This document shows, piece by piece, positions 16,623 to 24,870 of a DNA stretch of 64,000 nucleotides (its first letter is position 1; each line of letters begins with the position of its first letter). Made by a program: the position numbers and the translations under genes. Source of the DNA: Betaproteobacteria bacterium (GTDB lineage: Bacteria; Pseudomonadota; Gammaproteobacteria; Burkholderiales; Casimicrobiaceae); NCBI GenBank assembly GCA_013298765.1, contig JAAFJA010000005.1, forward strand, positions 248,001-312,000. The letters are read 5' to 3'. Under the pieces are notes generated by a model. That model did no database searches. It was not told the DNA's origin and saw only the letters and a list, made by a program, of their open reading frames with translations.

Positions 16623-17489
16623 ATGATTACTCGAATTCTTAGCGCGGCAACGGCTGCGCTCGCGCTAGCCTCCGTGCAGGCTCAATCGCCGCTCACCGTG
16701 AAGGTGTACACATCAGACGCAAACAGTTTTCACGTGAACTCAACGCTAGTTTACGGCGAGAAAGAAGCGCTCGTAATTGATGCAGGATTTACACGTGCTG
16801 ACGCGCTCCGAATCGCGGCAAACGTGCTCGATAGTGGGCGCGAGTTGAAAACGATTTTGGTGAGCCAAGCGGACCCGGATTACTACTTCGGCGCGGAAAC
16901 GCTCAAACAAGTCTTCCCAAACGCAGAAGTGCTCGCCACGCCCGCAGTGCTCGAAAAAATCAATGCGAAGCTTGCGAGCAAGATCGGATTCTGGGGCCCC
17001 AAGATGGGTGCGAATGCGCCCAAGAACCCTGTCGTACCAAAACCGCTGAGCGGAACGACGTTAATCGTCGACGGTCAGGCAATCGAGCTGCGCGGCACAA
17101 CGGGCGCGCTCGCGCATCGCCCGTATGTGTGGATTCCTGCAGCGAAGACGATCACGGGCACGATCGGCGTGTTTGGTAGCGGCTTACATGTGTGGACCGC
17201 TGATACGCAAACGCTGGCGGAGCGGGCGGCATGGATCGCAGCGCTTGATGAAATGGCGGCGCTGAAGCCAACAACGGTCGTGCCGGGCCACATGGCGAGT
17301 GGCAACGCGATGGATGCAACAGCGATTGCTCACACGAAGCAATACTTACAGACATTTGAGAGGAACCTTGCTTCCGCGAAACAAAGCGCTGATCTCATTG
17401 AATCCATGAAGCGCGCGTATCCAGATGCGAAACTCGCGATCGCGCTCGACATCGGCGCCAAAGTGAACAAGGGCGAGATGAAGTGGTAA
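16623..17489 (+). CDS. Secreted metallo-beta-lactamase-fold protein with altered metal motif
   Basis: 288 residues with a signal peptide (ILSAATAALALASVQAQ) and the MBL fold (LVYGEKEALVIDAGF, ending in VVPGHMASG). The canonical HxHxDH metal-binding motif is replaced by SQADPDYYFG, keeping Asp but no His. Some related hydrolases have a similar DPDYYFG, so this may be a subfamily trait; whether it binds zinc is uncertain. I place the start at 16623, after AAAAGGA, rather than at 16524, which would overlap the preceding gene. It probably acts in the periplasm. Confidence 0.82.
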   Translation: MITRILSAATAALALASVQAQSPLTVKVYTSDANSFHVNSTLVYGEKEALVIDAGFTRADALRIAANVLDSGRELKTILVSQADPDYYFGAETLKQVFPNAEVLATPAVLEKINAKLASKIGFWGPKMGANAPKNPVVPKPLSGTTLIVDGQAIELRGTTGALAHRPYVWIPAAKTITGTIGVFGSGLHVWTADTQTLAERAAWIAALDEMAALKPTTVVPGHMASGNAMDATAIAHTKQYLQTFERNLASAKQSADLIESMKRAYPDAKLAIALDIGAKVNKGEMKW

Positions 17490-17555
17490 GTCTTCGCGAG
17501 TAGAGCGCCCCGCTCAGCGACGCGACAGATTGCGCTGCTAAACTTCGTTTTGTCA

Positions 17556-17694
17556 TTGGGGAGTAGCCGCTCTTCACCTCGAAGAAGCTTACGTCAACAC
17601 ACTTGACCCACAGGTCATGGCATAAGCGGTTCCAACGCCTGGCAAGACCTTTGACCACATCGCCTCCGCTATTGGCCGGGGATGCGTTGTGGTC
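17556..17694 (+). promoter_or_regulatory. yybP-ykoY manganese riboswitch
   Basis: The conserved blocks occur in the right order: GGGGAGTAGCC (17558-17568), GTCAACA (17593), GGCAAGACCTTTG (17641), and GGCCGGGGATGCGTTGTGGT (17675-17694). The L1 and L3 loops that bind Mn2+ in this family are formed by these segments. It sits 30 bases before a GDT1-type gene, the family's usual target, so manganese should switch on expression of the exporter. Confidence 0.92.
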
Positions 17695-17724
17695 ATTCGT
17701 CCATGAACCGGCCTGAGTCTATTG

Positions 17725-18303
17725 ATGGAACCCTTTCTTGTCTCCACCGGAGTTGTTGCCCTCGCTGAAATCGGCGACAAAACTCAACTTCTCGCCTTTC
17801 TGTTAGCTGCGCGTTTCAAAAAGCCGCTTCCGATCATTCTTGGCATCTTGGTGGCCACGATTGCGAACCACAGTCTGGCGGGCGCACTCGGCGCGTGGAT
17901 CACGGCCACGATCAGCCCGGAAGTGTTGCGCTGGGTACTCGGTTTGTCGTTCATCGGCATGGCGATCTGGACCTTGATCCCCGACAAAATTGAGGCGGAA
18001 GAAACGCAGATCGCGCAAAAGTTCGGCGTGTTTGGCGCAACCTTGATTACGTTTTTCCTGGCCGAGATGGGCGACAAAACGCAGATCGCAACCGTTGCGA
18101 TGGCGGCGCATTACGCAGCCCCTTTGATGGTGGTGATCGGCACGACGCTTGGCATGATGATCGCGGACGTACCGGCCGTGTTCGTAGGCGACAAACTTGC
18201 GAACAAGATTCCAATGAAGCTCGTGCACTCCATCGCTGCAGCGATCTTTGCGATGTTAGGCGTTGCCACACTCTTCGGCGCGGGCGCGAAGTTTGGGTTT
18301 TAG
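17725..18303 (+). CDS. GDT1/TMEM165-family manganese exporter (UPF0016)
   Basis: A 192-residue membrane protein with six helices and the two family signatures EIGDKT (residues 15-20) and EMGDKT (114-119), one in each half. Bacterial members such as MneA of Vibrio cholerae export Mn2+ across the inner membrane, using these acidic motifs for the metal. The ATG at 17725 is preceded in frame by a TTG at 17722. The yybP-ykoY riboswitch upstream supports both the substrate and Mn-induced expression. Confidence 0.92.
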   Translation: MEPFLVSTGVVALAEIGDKTQLLAFLLAARFKKPLPIILGILVATIANHSLAGALGAWITATISPEVLRWVLGLSFIGMAIWTLIPDKIEAEETQIAQKFGVFGATLITFFLAEMGDKTQIATVAMAAHYAAPLMVVIGTTLGMMIADVPAVFVGDKLANKIPMKLVHSIAAAIFAMLGVATLFGAGAKFGF

Positions 18304-18369
18304 TGCGGTACGTAGGCCGTCGGTAGCGCAGAGTGCACGAAGCGACAAGCGCACGCGGAATTCCTCATT

Positions 18370-18513
18370 CAAAGACCTCTGCACAACTACTGCGAGCCCA
18401 TGATGCTTCGTCAAAAATCCGCGAAAAATCCTCACGTACCTACGTACGCTCCGGCGTCTTCGCGGATTTTTTCCTCGCCTGACGGGCTCTCGCTGCGTTG
18501 TGCAGAGGTCTTG
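18370..18513. repeat. 144-base imperfect palindrome
   Basis: Outer arms (AAGACCTCTGCACAAC and its complement GTTGTGCAGAGGTCTT) enclose inner arms built on AAAATCCGCGAA and TTCGCGGATTTT, with the self-complementary centre CGTACCTACGTACG. It could fold into one long hairpin. No coding capacity is evident. The gap 18304-18730 holds only this and the next repeat. Confidence 0.8.
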
Positions 18514-18562
18514 TTCATGAAATGCGCAACATCAATTCAGAAGAATTTCGTTTTGAGTACGC

Positions 18563-18645
18563 GAGTTGTAGGCGACGGCTTGACGTCGCTTCGTTGCTTC
18601 GGTTCGTTCGGCAACGAAGCGCGGTCAAGCCCGCGCCTACAGAGC
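18563..18645. repeat. Inverted pair of GTAGGCG-family repeats
   Basis: GTAGGCGACGGCTTGACGTC on one side faces the opposite-strand copy (GGTCAAGCCCGCGCCTAC) on the other, about 27-base arms with a few mismatches. The inner part also pairs (TCGTTGCTTCGG with GGCAACGAAG). Confidence 0.75.
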
Positions 18646-18730
18646 CGTTTCATTGCGTGAAGAAGAGCGATTGGTTGGCGTAGCGCGAGCACTATCATTG
18701 CTGCGTCGTTGATTTAACTCCCCTCGTGCC

Positions 18731-19867
18731 ATGGCTTTCATCAATTACGTCACGCAAATCCAACTCGACTTCGGTGCGATCCAGCTTTTGAAAGGCGAGT
18801 GCGATCGTGTGGGGATCACCAAACCGCTGATCGTCACTGATGCAGGCGTGCGCGCTGCGGGGGTGCTCGCGAGAGCAGAGGCGGCGTTAGGCGGTTTGCC
18901 TTACGCAGTGTTCGATCAAACACCGTCGAATCCGACCGAGGCCGCAGTACGCGCCGCTGTTGATGTGTTTAAGGCGAACGCGTGTGATGGCTTGATCGCA
19001 GTGGGTGGTGGCAGCTCCATCGATTGCGCAAAAGGCGTGGCCATTGCGGCGCGACATGAAGGCCCACTTAAAACCTATGCAACGATCGAAGGCGGTTCGC
19101 CAAAGATTACCGATCGCGCGGTACCACTGATTGCCGTACCGACCACGGCGGGTACGGGCAGTGAAGTCGCGCGTGGCTCAATCATCATCGTCGATGATGG
19201 CCGAAAGCTCGGTTTTCATTCGATGCACCTGATTCCGAAGGCAGCCATTTGTGATCCCGAGCTGACGTTTGGGTTGCCGCCAATGTTGACGGCGGCAACG
19301 GGCATGGATGCGATCGCGCATTGCATGGAAACTTTCATGAGCGCAGCATTCAATCCGCCTGCTGACGGCATCGCACTTGATGGTCTCGTGCGCGGGTGGG
19401 CGCACATCGAACGCGCAACAAAAGACGGACAAGATCGCGAAGCGCGTTTGATGATGATGTCAGCAAGCATGCAGGGCGCGATGGCGTTTCAAAAGGGCTT
19501 GGGCTGTGTTCATAGCTTGAGCCACAGCTTGGGCGGGGTGAATCCCAAACTTCATCACGGCACCTTGAACGCGATGTTTCTGCCCGCGGTGGTAGCTTTT
19601 AATTCGAGTGTCGAAAGCGTTCAAAAGGAAAAGCGCCTAGAGCGCATGGCGCAAGCGATGAACCTATCCTCCGCGAACGATATCGGCGCCGCGATTCGTG
19701 ACATAAATGCGAAACTTGGTCTTCCGAACGGACTCGCCTCGATGAAGGTGGAGCGTGAGTGGTTCACGAAAGTGATCGACGGCGCGCTTGCAGATCATTG
19801 CCACAAAACGAATCCGCGCATTGCGAGCGCTGCGGACTACCGCGAGCTGCTCGAAGCGTCGATGTAG
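18731..19867 (+). CDS. Iron-containing alcohol dehydrogenase
   Basis: A 378-residue group III alcohol dehydrogenase. The N-terminal Rossmann-like domain has the NAD(P)-binding GGGSSIDCAKG (residues near 94), then PTTAGTGSEV. Metal ligands are the Asp of the CDP region and His residues in DAIAHCMET, GCVHSLSHSLGG and HHGTLNA. It is soluble, oxidising alcohols or reducing aldehydes; the substrate is not apparent. It resembles the L-threonine dehydrogenase/YiaY type. It stands alone, 430 bases after the GDT1 gene. Confidence 0.92.
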   Translation: MAFINYVTQIQLDFGAIQLLKGECDRVGITKPLIVTDAGVRAAGVLARAEAALGGLPYAVFDQTPSNPTEAAVRAAVDVFKANACDGLIAVGGGSSIDCAKGVAIAARHEGPLKTYATIEGGSPKITDRAVPLIAVPTTAGTGSEVARGSIIIVDDGRKLGFHSMHLIPKAAICDPELTFGLPPMLTAATGMDAIAHCMETFMSAAFNPPADGIALDGLVRGWAHIERATKDGQDREARLMMMSASMQGAMAFQKGLGCVHSLSHSLGGVNPKLHHGTLNAMFLPAVVAFNSSVESVQKEKRLERMAQAMNLSSANDIGAAIRDINAKLGLPNGLASMKVEREWFTKVIDGALADHCHKTNPRIASAADYRELLEASM

Positions 19868-19910
19868 ACGCGATCACGTTCGTTCATCTGATAGTCAAAA
19901 AATTCGTCGA

Positions 19911-19935
19911 TATCCCAAATTCAATGAGGGCTAGA
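19911..19935 (-). repeat. Dispersed CTAGCCCC hairpin, copy 4
   Basis: On the minus strand: CTAGCCCTCATTGAATTTGG, then GATAT. It matches the family arms and loop. It lies 44 bases after the alcohol dehydrogenase gene, in an A/T-rich patch, with GGGCTTTTAGCCC 40 bases further on. Confidence 0.55.
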
Positions 19936-20062
19936 AGTGAATTTACTTTTGAATAGATAACTAAAAAAACGGGCTTTTAGCCCAAGTAAATAATCGATTT
20001 GCGGAAATTGGTGATTTGTAAATCGCGAGTTGCTTCTTGGCTTGTTTTTCTGCCATCGTTCG

Positions 20063-20087
20063 ATACATGACATGCCTCGTCATGTAT
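20063..20087. promoter_or_regulatory. Operator-like inverted repeat before a truncated gene
   Basis: ATACATGAC and GTCATGTAT form a perfect nine-base inverted repeat with a seven-base centre. A second, imperfect one (CAGTGCACG with CGTGTACTG, 20097-20125) follows, just before the ribosome-binding site of the gene at 20141. The regulator is unknown. Confidence 0.5.
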
Positions 20088-20140
20088 TGCTTCGTACAGT
20101 GCACGCTTCTTTCAAACGTGTACTGCACAAGGAGACGACG

Positions 20141-20311
20141 ATGTCCGAGGAAAACAAGCGCACCGCAGATCAGCCCGCGCGAAGCGAACCCGCACGACGG
20201 GCGCTGTTGCAAGCGGCTGCAGGAATGGTCATCGCGAGCGCGGTCGATAGCGCGGTTGCGCAAGACGCTGCGTCAAAAAAAGCTGCCAAATCTGGCGTTG
20301 AAAGCCGCTGA
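20141..20311 (+). CDS. Short ORF with export-signal-like N-terminus, probably a truncated gene
   Basis: A 56-residue product. It has a good start: AAGGAG seven bases before ATG 20141. Residues 19-41 (RRALLQAAAGMVIASAVDSAVAQ) look like a twin-arginine-type or Sec signal peptide, followed by only 15 residues. An upstream control region with two inverted repeats suggests a formerly intact gene. The frame then stops and runs into remains of a WYL regulator, so a deletion probably joined the two. Confidence 0.45.
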   Translation: MSEENKRTADQPARSEPARRALLQAAAGMVIASAVDSAVAQDAASKKAAKSGVESR

Positions 20312-20399
20312 CGTCGAAATGCAGATTACGCATCTGCGATGTGACTTGAAAGCGCATCGGGAGGCGAACGCTCTCACCGCCCGGCTGAGTGCTCAAGAG

Positions 20400-20812
20400 C
20401 GGCGCGTGATGAAGCTGCGCGCACGTATCGCGTGTCAAACATCCTCGACGTTAATGTGTTAGCCGATGCCGCACGGCGACCGAAGAAACTTGATCTCGCG
20501 GGCTACTGGAATGCGTCAGTTGCGCGTGTCGAAACGGAACTGCATCTAACGCGCGCAACCGTGCTCGCCGGCGAGGTCGGCCTCAAACAACTGCGCCTAA
20601 CGAGCGCACTCCTTGCGGGAGCACTCTCGGAGAATCGACCAACGATCAGCGCCGACGGTCGGATGTGCTTTACGTTGCTGGTTGAAGTGAGCGATCATGC
20701 TGTCCGCATTGGTTGCGGCTCGCGCCCGAGGTGGAGGCGATCGCGCCCAAGCCGCTACGTAGCGCGATCATGAAAATGATTCGGCCGATTGCAGCACCGT
20801 ACAGTGTCCAGC
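20400..20812 (+). pseudogene. Remnant of a WYL-domain (YafY-type) transcriptional regulator
   Basis: Frame 2 reads RTYRVSNILDVNVLADAARR, then LDLAGYWNASVARVE and FTLLVEVSDHAVRI. Near 20705 the match continues in frame 1 as WLRLAPEVEAIAPKPLRSAI. Together these follow the WYL domain (RTYRV, FDLAAYW) and the C-terminal WCX extension (LLxxxPEVEVLxPxxLR) of these regulators. The helix-turn-helix N-terminus is absent and a one-base shift breaks the rest, so it cannot be functional. Its 3' end overlaps the upstream extension of the GH1 reading frame, which should not be counted as protein. Confidence 0.7.
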
Positions 20813-20901
20813 CAGAAGCTCAAGCTACAACTGACGACACGAGAAACAATCGCGACGCTATTCGTCTCTTTGCGTTGTTGATCAGTTTTCAAGGTTCTGT
20901 C

Positions 20902-22254
20902 GTGAATTCAACCGTCCAGTTTCCGAGTGTTCGCGATTTCCCCGCCAAATTTTTGTTTGGTGCCGCGACGTCGTCTTACCAAATTGAAGGCGCAGTCACC
21001 GCGGATGGTCGCGGCGAGAGCTGGTGGGACGTGTTCGCGCGTACGCCGGGAAACATTCGCGATGGATCGACGGGCGATATCGCATGCGGGCACTATGAGC
21101 GTTGGGCTGAAGACCTAGACTTGATGAAGTCTCTGGGACTTCAAGCCTACCGTTTTTCGATTGCCTGGCCGCGTATCTTTCCGAACGGACGCGGGCAAAT
21201 TAACGCGGCAGGACTGGATTTTTACGACCGGCTAGTGGACGGCATGCTCGCTCGTGGCATCGTGCCCTATGCAACGCTCTACCACTGGGATTTGCCGCAA
21301 ACGCTTGCGCTGGAGGGCGGCTGGCAAGTGCGAAGCACCGCCAAGGCGTTTGCCGACTACACCGAGGCCGTGGTTCGTCGCTTAGGCGACCGCGTCGCGC
21401 GTTGGGCCACGTTGAATGAGCCGCGCTGTAGCGCGTATGTGGGGCATCTCGAAGGTCGGCATGCGCCGGGAATGCAGTCGCTTGAGGCAACGCTTCGCGC
21501 AGCGCACCATTTGTTGTTGGGGCACGGGCTTGCCGTACAAGCGGCGCGGCGCGTGAAGCCAGACGTGTCCATCGGTATTGTGCTCGATGTGAAACCGTAC
21601 ACAGCTGCGAGCGATCGCAGCGAAGATGAGGCCGCTGCAATACGTGGCGACGGCATTTTCAATCGTTGGTTTTTAGACGCGATTTTTCGTGGGCAGTACC
21701 CTGAAGACATCACATCAGACTACGCCGCCGCAATGCCGACGATTGAGGCAAACGATATGGCGACCATCGCTGTACCGATCGATCATCTAGGCATCAACTA
21801 CTACACCCGATCGGTGGTGCGTCAGGCGGCGTCGGCTGCTTACCCGCAATTAGAAGAGGTTGCAGTCGCTGGCGCGCATTACTCCACGATGAACTGGGAG
21901 GATTGGCCGGAAGGTTTACGCAACATGATCGTGCGGATTCATCAGGACTATGCGCCGAAGGCCATCTACGTCGCCGAGAACGGTGCCGCCGAACCCGATG
22001 TGGTCGATGGTGATGGCCATGTGCACGACGATGCGCGCGTGCGCTATCTCAGCGGGCATCTGCACGCATGCGTAGAAGCGCTGGCGGCGGGTGCACCACT
22101 CGATGCGTATCTTGCGTGGAGCTTTATGGATAACTTTGAATGGGGGCGTGGCTATACACAACGCTTCGGCTTGGTGCACGTCGATTACGCGACGCTTCGG
22201 CGTACACCCAAAGATTCAGCCATCGCATTTCGCGATTTTCTCGCGACGCGCTGA
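20902..22254 (+). CDS. Glycoside hydrolase family 1 beta-glucosidase
   Basis: 450 residues, the usual size of a bacterial GH1 enzyme. The N-terminus FPAKFLFGAATSSYQIEGA is the family signature. The acid/base Glu is in TLNEP (residue 173) and the nucleophile Glu in YVAENG (359), the latter a variant of the usual ITENG. It hydrolyses beta-glucosides such as cellobiose. With no signal peptide it is probably cytoplasmic. I take the GTG at 20902, preceded by AAGG, as start; the longer frame from 20713 only reads through a regulator pseudogene. Confidence 0.92.
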   Translation: MNSTVQFPSVRDFPAKFLFGAATSSYQIEGAVTADGRGESWWDVFARTPGNIRDGSTGDIACGHYERWAEDLDLMKSLGLQAYRFSIAWPRIFPNGRGQINAAGLDFYDRLVDGMLARGIVPYATLYHWDLPQTLALEGGWQVRSTAKAFADYTEAVVRRLGDRVARWATLNEPRCSAYVGHLEGRHAPGMQSLEATLRAAHHLLLGHGLAVQAARRVKPDVSIGIVLDVKPYTAASDRSEDEAAAIRGDGIFNRWFLDAIFRGQYPEDITSDYAAAMPTIEANDMATIAVPIDHLGINYYTRSVVRQAASAAYPQLEEVAVAGAHYSTMNWEDWPEGLRNMIVRIHQDYAPKAIYVAENGAAEPDVVDGDGHVHDDARVRYLSGHLHACVEALAAGAPLDAYLAWSFMDNFEWGRGYTQRFGLVHVDYATLRRTPKDSAIAFRDFLATR

Positions 22255-22258
22255 GCGA

Positions 22259-23488
22259 TTACTTCGCGGCGTTTGCAATCGCGCGGTAGAGCGCCATCGA
22301 TTGTGCGGTGTTCGCTTGCGATTTCGGATCAACCGAGGTGCGAACGATCACGACTTGTTTCGCGGTGTTCACGTAAATGTGTTGCCCCCAGTGTCCGCGC
22401 GCGAGAAACTCAGTTTGTTGCTCGCCTTCTTTCCAGCCAGGAATCCACCACTTGAAACCGTAACCAAACGCGTTGGCGTCTCCAGCTTTGGGGATTTGCC
22501 AATCGGCGCTCGGCGTGGTGGCCTGCCGCACCCAATCGCTGGAGAGCAGAGCCTTACCTTGCCACGCGCCGCCTTGTAGATGCCATTGGCCGTACTTGGC
22601 ATAGTCGCGCGCGGTCGCATGCAGGCAGCAGAAGCCGATCTCCTGGCCGTCCGCGCGATCACGGTCGATGCTCCAGTAGGCGGGCGACTCCATGCCGAGT
22701 GGCTGCCAAATTTTCTGCTCAATCAATTTCGCGAGTGGCTGTTGATAGACGCGCGAGACGATCGTGCCGAGCAGTTGCGTGTCAGAAGAGATGTACTTAA
22801 ACCGGGTGCTCGGCGGAGCAACGCGGTCACGTCCGTGCACGACCTCATCTGCGCGTTGACCAAGAATGAATGTGCGATAGAAGAACCAGTTGATGTCCGA
22901 AAGCGGGTGGTGATAGGTCTCGTCAAACTGCACGCCTGAGGCCATTTGCAGCAGGCTTCGAATGGTTGAAGCCCCGTAATCCTTGCCCTTTAACTCAGGC
23001 AGATAAACGACGGCACGATCATCGAGTGATTTGATTTTTCCTTCAGCGAGCGCCATGCCTGCGAGCGTTCCGACGAATGACTTCGCCACACTCCAACTGG
23101 TGAATTTCGAATCGCGGTTCGCGCCTTTGTAGTAGCCCTCGAACACCATCGCCCCGTTCTTGACGACGTAAAGACTCGTGGTGTCGGTGCGATCCAGATA
23201 AGCGTCGGTCTTCTCAGCGCCGTCTTTGCCTTCGAAGCTCGCGGGTAGCGCAAGCGCCTCGCCCTTCGGAAAGGGCGCGGGCGTTACGCTCACAGCGATG
23301 TCGCGCTTTGGAAAGACGCGATCCATATTGCGGAAGAACTCGACGCGGTTTTCCGGCTTAAACATGCTGTTCATCACGCTCGGCCGGTACGTGGCCCACG
23401 GACGGAAATACGAAAGGGCGAGCGCGCTGACGCCGACCACAAGCAGCAAAACAATCGCAATCAGGCTGCGGGTAACGATGCGAAACAC
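22259..23488 (-). CDS. Serine hydrolase of the beta-lactamase class C / 6-aminohexanoate-dimer hydrolase type
   Basis: A 409-residue protein with an N-terminal membrane anchor or signal (residues 8-27). The active-site SxxK is S133-V-A-K, followed by a YxS-type motif (YISSD) and HWGQHIYVN near the C-terminus in place of KTG. Relatives hydrolyse amides or esters; some are esterases and only a few inactivate antibiotics, so resistance should not be assumed. It probably acts in the periplasm. It is convergent with the glucosidase, four bases away. Confidence 0.88.
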   Translation of the reverse strand: MFRIVTRSLIAIVLLLVVGVSALALSYFRPWATYRPSVMNSMFKPENRVEFFRNMDRVFPKRDIAVSVTPAPFPKGEALALPASFEGKDGAEKTDAYLDRTDTTSLYVVKNGAMVFEGYYKGANRDSKFTSWSVAKSFVGTLAGMALAEGKIKSLDDRAVVYLPELKGKDYGASTIRSLLQMASGVQFDETYHHPLSDINWFFYRTFILGQRADEVVHGRDRVAPPSTRFKYISSDTQLLGTIVSRVYQQPLAKLIEQKIWQPLGMESPAYWSIDRDRADGQEIGFCCLHATARDYAKYGQWHLQGGAWQGKALLSSDWVRQATTPSADWQIPKAGDANAFGYGFKWWIPGWKEGEQQTEFLARGHWGQHIYVNTAKQVVIVRTSVDPKSQANTAQSMALYRAIANAAK

Positions 23489-23703
23489 TAGGGCTTCTCC
23501 TTGAGGATTTTTCGACTGCGCGAATCGCGGTGATTCGATTCGCGGCGCCTGGATTCATGGCTCAAGGGCGCGCCGTCTAGGTTTGATCTCACTTTGCGGC
23601 GTTCACGGTCTTGACGGGTGATCCAGGCGTCGCAGCAGTGTAGCTAGGCGCGTTGCATTGCAGGGCAAGCGCACGCTGCACGGGATAGACAGCTTTAACT
23701 ATT

Positions 23704-23729
23704 AAACCCATATTGAATTGGGGCAGAGT
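23704..23729 (-). repeat. Dispersed CTAGCCCC hairpin, copy 5
   Basis: On the minus strand: CTGCCCCAATTCAATATGGG, then TTTAA. The flanking 23680-23825 is strongly A/T-rich. The whole gap 23489-23831 contains no gene. Confidence 0.5.
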
Positions 23730-23831
23730 ATGAGAAAAATTAAAAACAAACAAATACAAGTATTGGCAGCGAGCCCTTATACAGAAACAAATAAACGGAA
23801 TTAGTTATTAATGCGAGAATGCCATAAACAA

Positions 23832-23857
23832 AAACGCCACCGCGAAGGGTGGCGTTT
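23832..23857 (-). terminator. Hairpin terminator after erpA
   Basis: AAACGCCACC pairs with GGGTGGCGTTT around GCGAA. The T-rich side lies downstream of erpA on the minus strand. Confidence 0.8.
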
Positions 23858-23874
23858 CTTGGGGACCTGACCGG

Positions 23875-24225
23875 CTACGCGCTAAACGAATTTCCGCAAC
23901 CGCAGGTTGATGTCGCGTTTGGATTCTTGATGACGAACTGCGCGCCTTCAAGGCCATCGGTGTAATCGATTTCCGCGCCGACAAGGTACTGATAGCTCAT
24001 GGCGTCGATCAGTAGCTTGACCTGGTTCTTCTCCATGATGGTGTCGTCTTCGTTCACATCTTCGTCAAAGGTGAAACCATATTGAAAACCCGAGCATCCG
24101 CCGCCGGTGACGAATACACGAAGCTTAAGGTTCGGATTTTGTTCATCGATGATGAGATCGCGTACTTTGGTGGCGGCCGCATCGGTGAAATTGATCGGTG
24201 AAGGAAGTTCGTTCATTGCATTCAT
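23875..24225 (-). CDS. erpA: Iron-sulfur cluster insertion protein ErpA
   Basis: A 116-residue A-type Fe-S carrier with the three conserved cysteines: [11 protein letters not shown] and, near the C-terminus, TCGCGNSF. The sequence from [19 protein letters not shown] onward is typical of ErpA rather than IscA. It passes [Fe-S] clusters to apo-proteins of isoprenoid synthesis and respiration. It is followed by bactofilin and coiled-coil genes on the same strand, a common betaproteobacterial cluster with argC and rplM-rpsI. Confidence 0.94.
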   Translation of the reverse strand: MNAMNELPSPINFTDAAATKVRDLIIDEQNPNLKLRVFVTGGGCSGFQYGFTFDEDVNEDDTIMEKNQVKLLIDAMSYQYLVGAEIDYTDGLEGAQFVIKNPNATSTCGCGNSFSA

Positions 24226-24398
24226 GGTGCAGCTCGCTCATTCGAAAAACAACTAGTTCACGACTCATCACAACGATAGAGCCACGCTTTCGGGCGGTCT
24301 GCAAAGAAGATATGCAATTACGCCGCGCTTTTCGCATTATGGGGGGCAGCGCGATCGATTTCAACCGCGCTAACGCTAGGGTCTCGGTGACGGCTCGA

Positions 24399-24818
24399 CT
24401 AGCCGTTGACCGTATTGCCAGCAAGTCGCTTGATTTCCACAATTTCCGGGCTGTCAGACGGGAGATGAAGCAAACGACCGTCAACCGTCGCACCCACTTG
24501 CATCTCGAGCGTTTTGTAATTTAGATCGCCGACGACTTTCGCATTGGGCAAGAGTTCGAGGTATTCCGACGCGTAAATCGGGCCATTCACCGAGCCGTCG
24601 ACCACGACATGCGACACACGAATCTCACCGTCAACGACCGCCTTTTCGCTGATCACGAGCGTGGCGGGCGAATCGCCGGTGCTGTGGATATGCCCACGCA
24701 CATGGCCGTCAACCCGCAAGCCGCCCGAAAAATTAACGTCGCCTTGCACCGTTGTGCTCGCTCCGATCAAGCTGTCGATCTGCTTTTGTGGCGCGTGTGG
24801 TTTCTTGCGTCCGAACAT
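24399..24818 (-). CDS. Bactofilin (polymer-forming cytoskeletal protein)
   Basis: A 139-residue DUF583 protein. After a short N-terminus (MFGRKK) comes a right-handed beta-helix core with regularly spaced Gly and Val (LRVDGHVRGHIHS, VDGEIRVSHVVVDGSVNG, VVGDLNYKTLEMQVGATVDGRLL in part). Bactofilins self-assemble into filaments at the membrane and organise cell shape or polar structures. It lies between the coiled-coil gene upstream and erpA downstream. Confidence 0.9.
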   Translation of the reverse strand: MFGRKKPHAPQKQIDSLIGASTTVQGDVNFSGGLRVDGHVRGHIHSTGDSPATLVISEKAVVDGEIRVSHVVVDGSVNGPIYASEYLELLPNAKVVGDLNYKTLEMQVGATVDGRLLHLPSDSPEIVEIKRLAGNTVNG

Positions 24819-24870
24819 GGGCTCTCCCGAGCGAGTCTAATTCGCGGATTTTACTGGGGCGGGCGCTTCG

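Noticed and set aside
20713-20901. N-terminal extension of the GH1 protein
   Set aside because: The extension translates the WYL pseudogene; GH1 proteins begin near the GTG at 20902.
22259-23488. Antibiotic-resistance beta-lactamase
   Set aside because: The SxxK fold is shared with esterases and amidases; no KTG motif, so no resistance claim.
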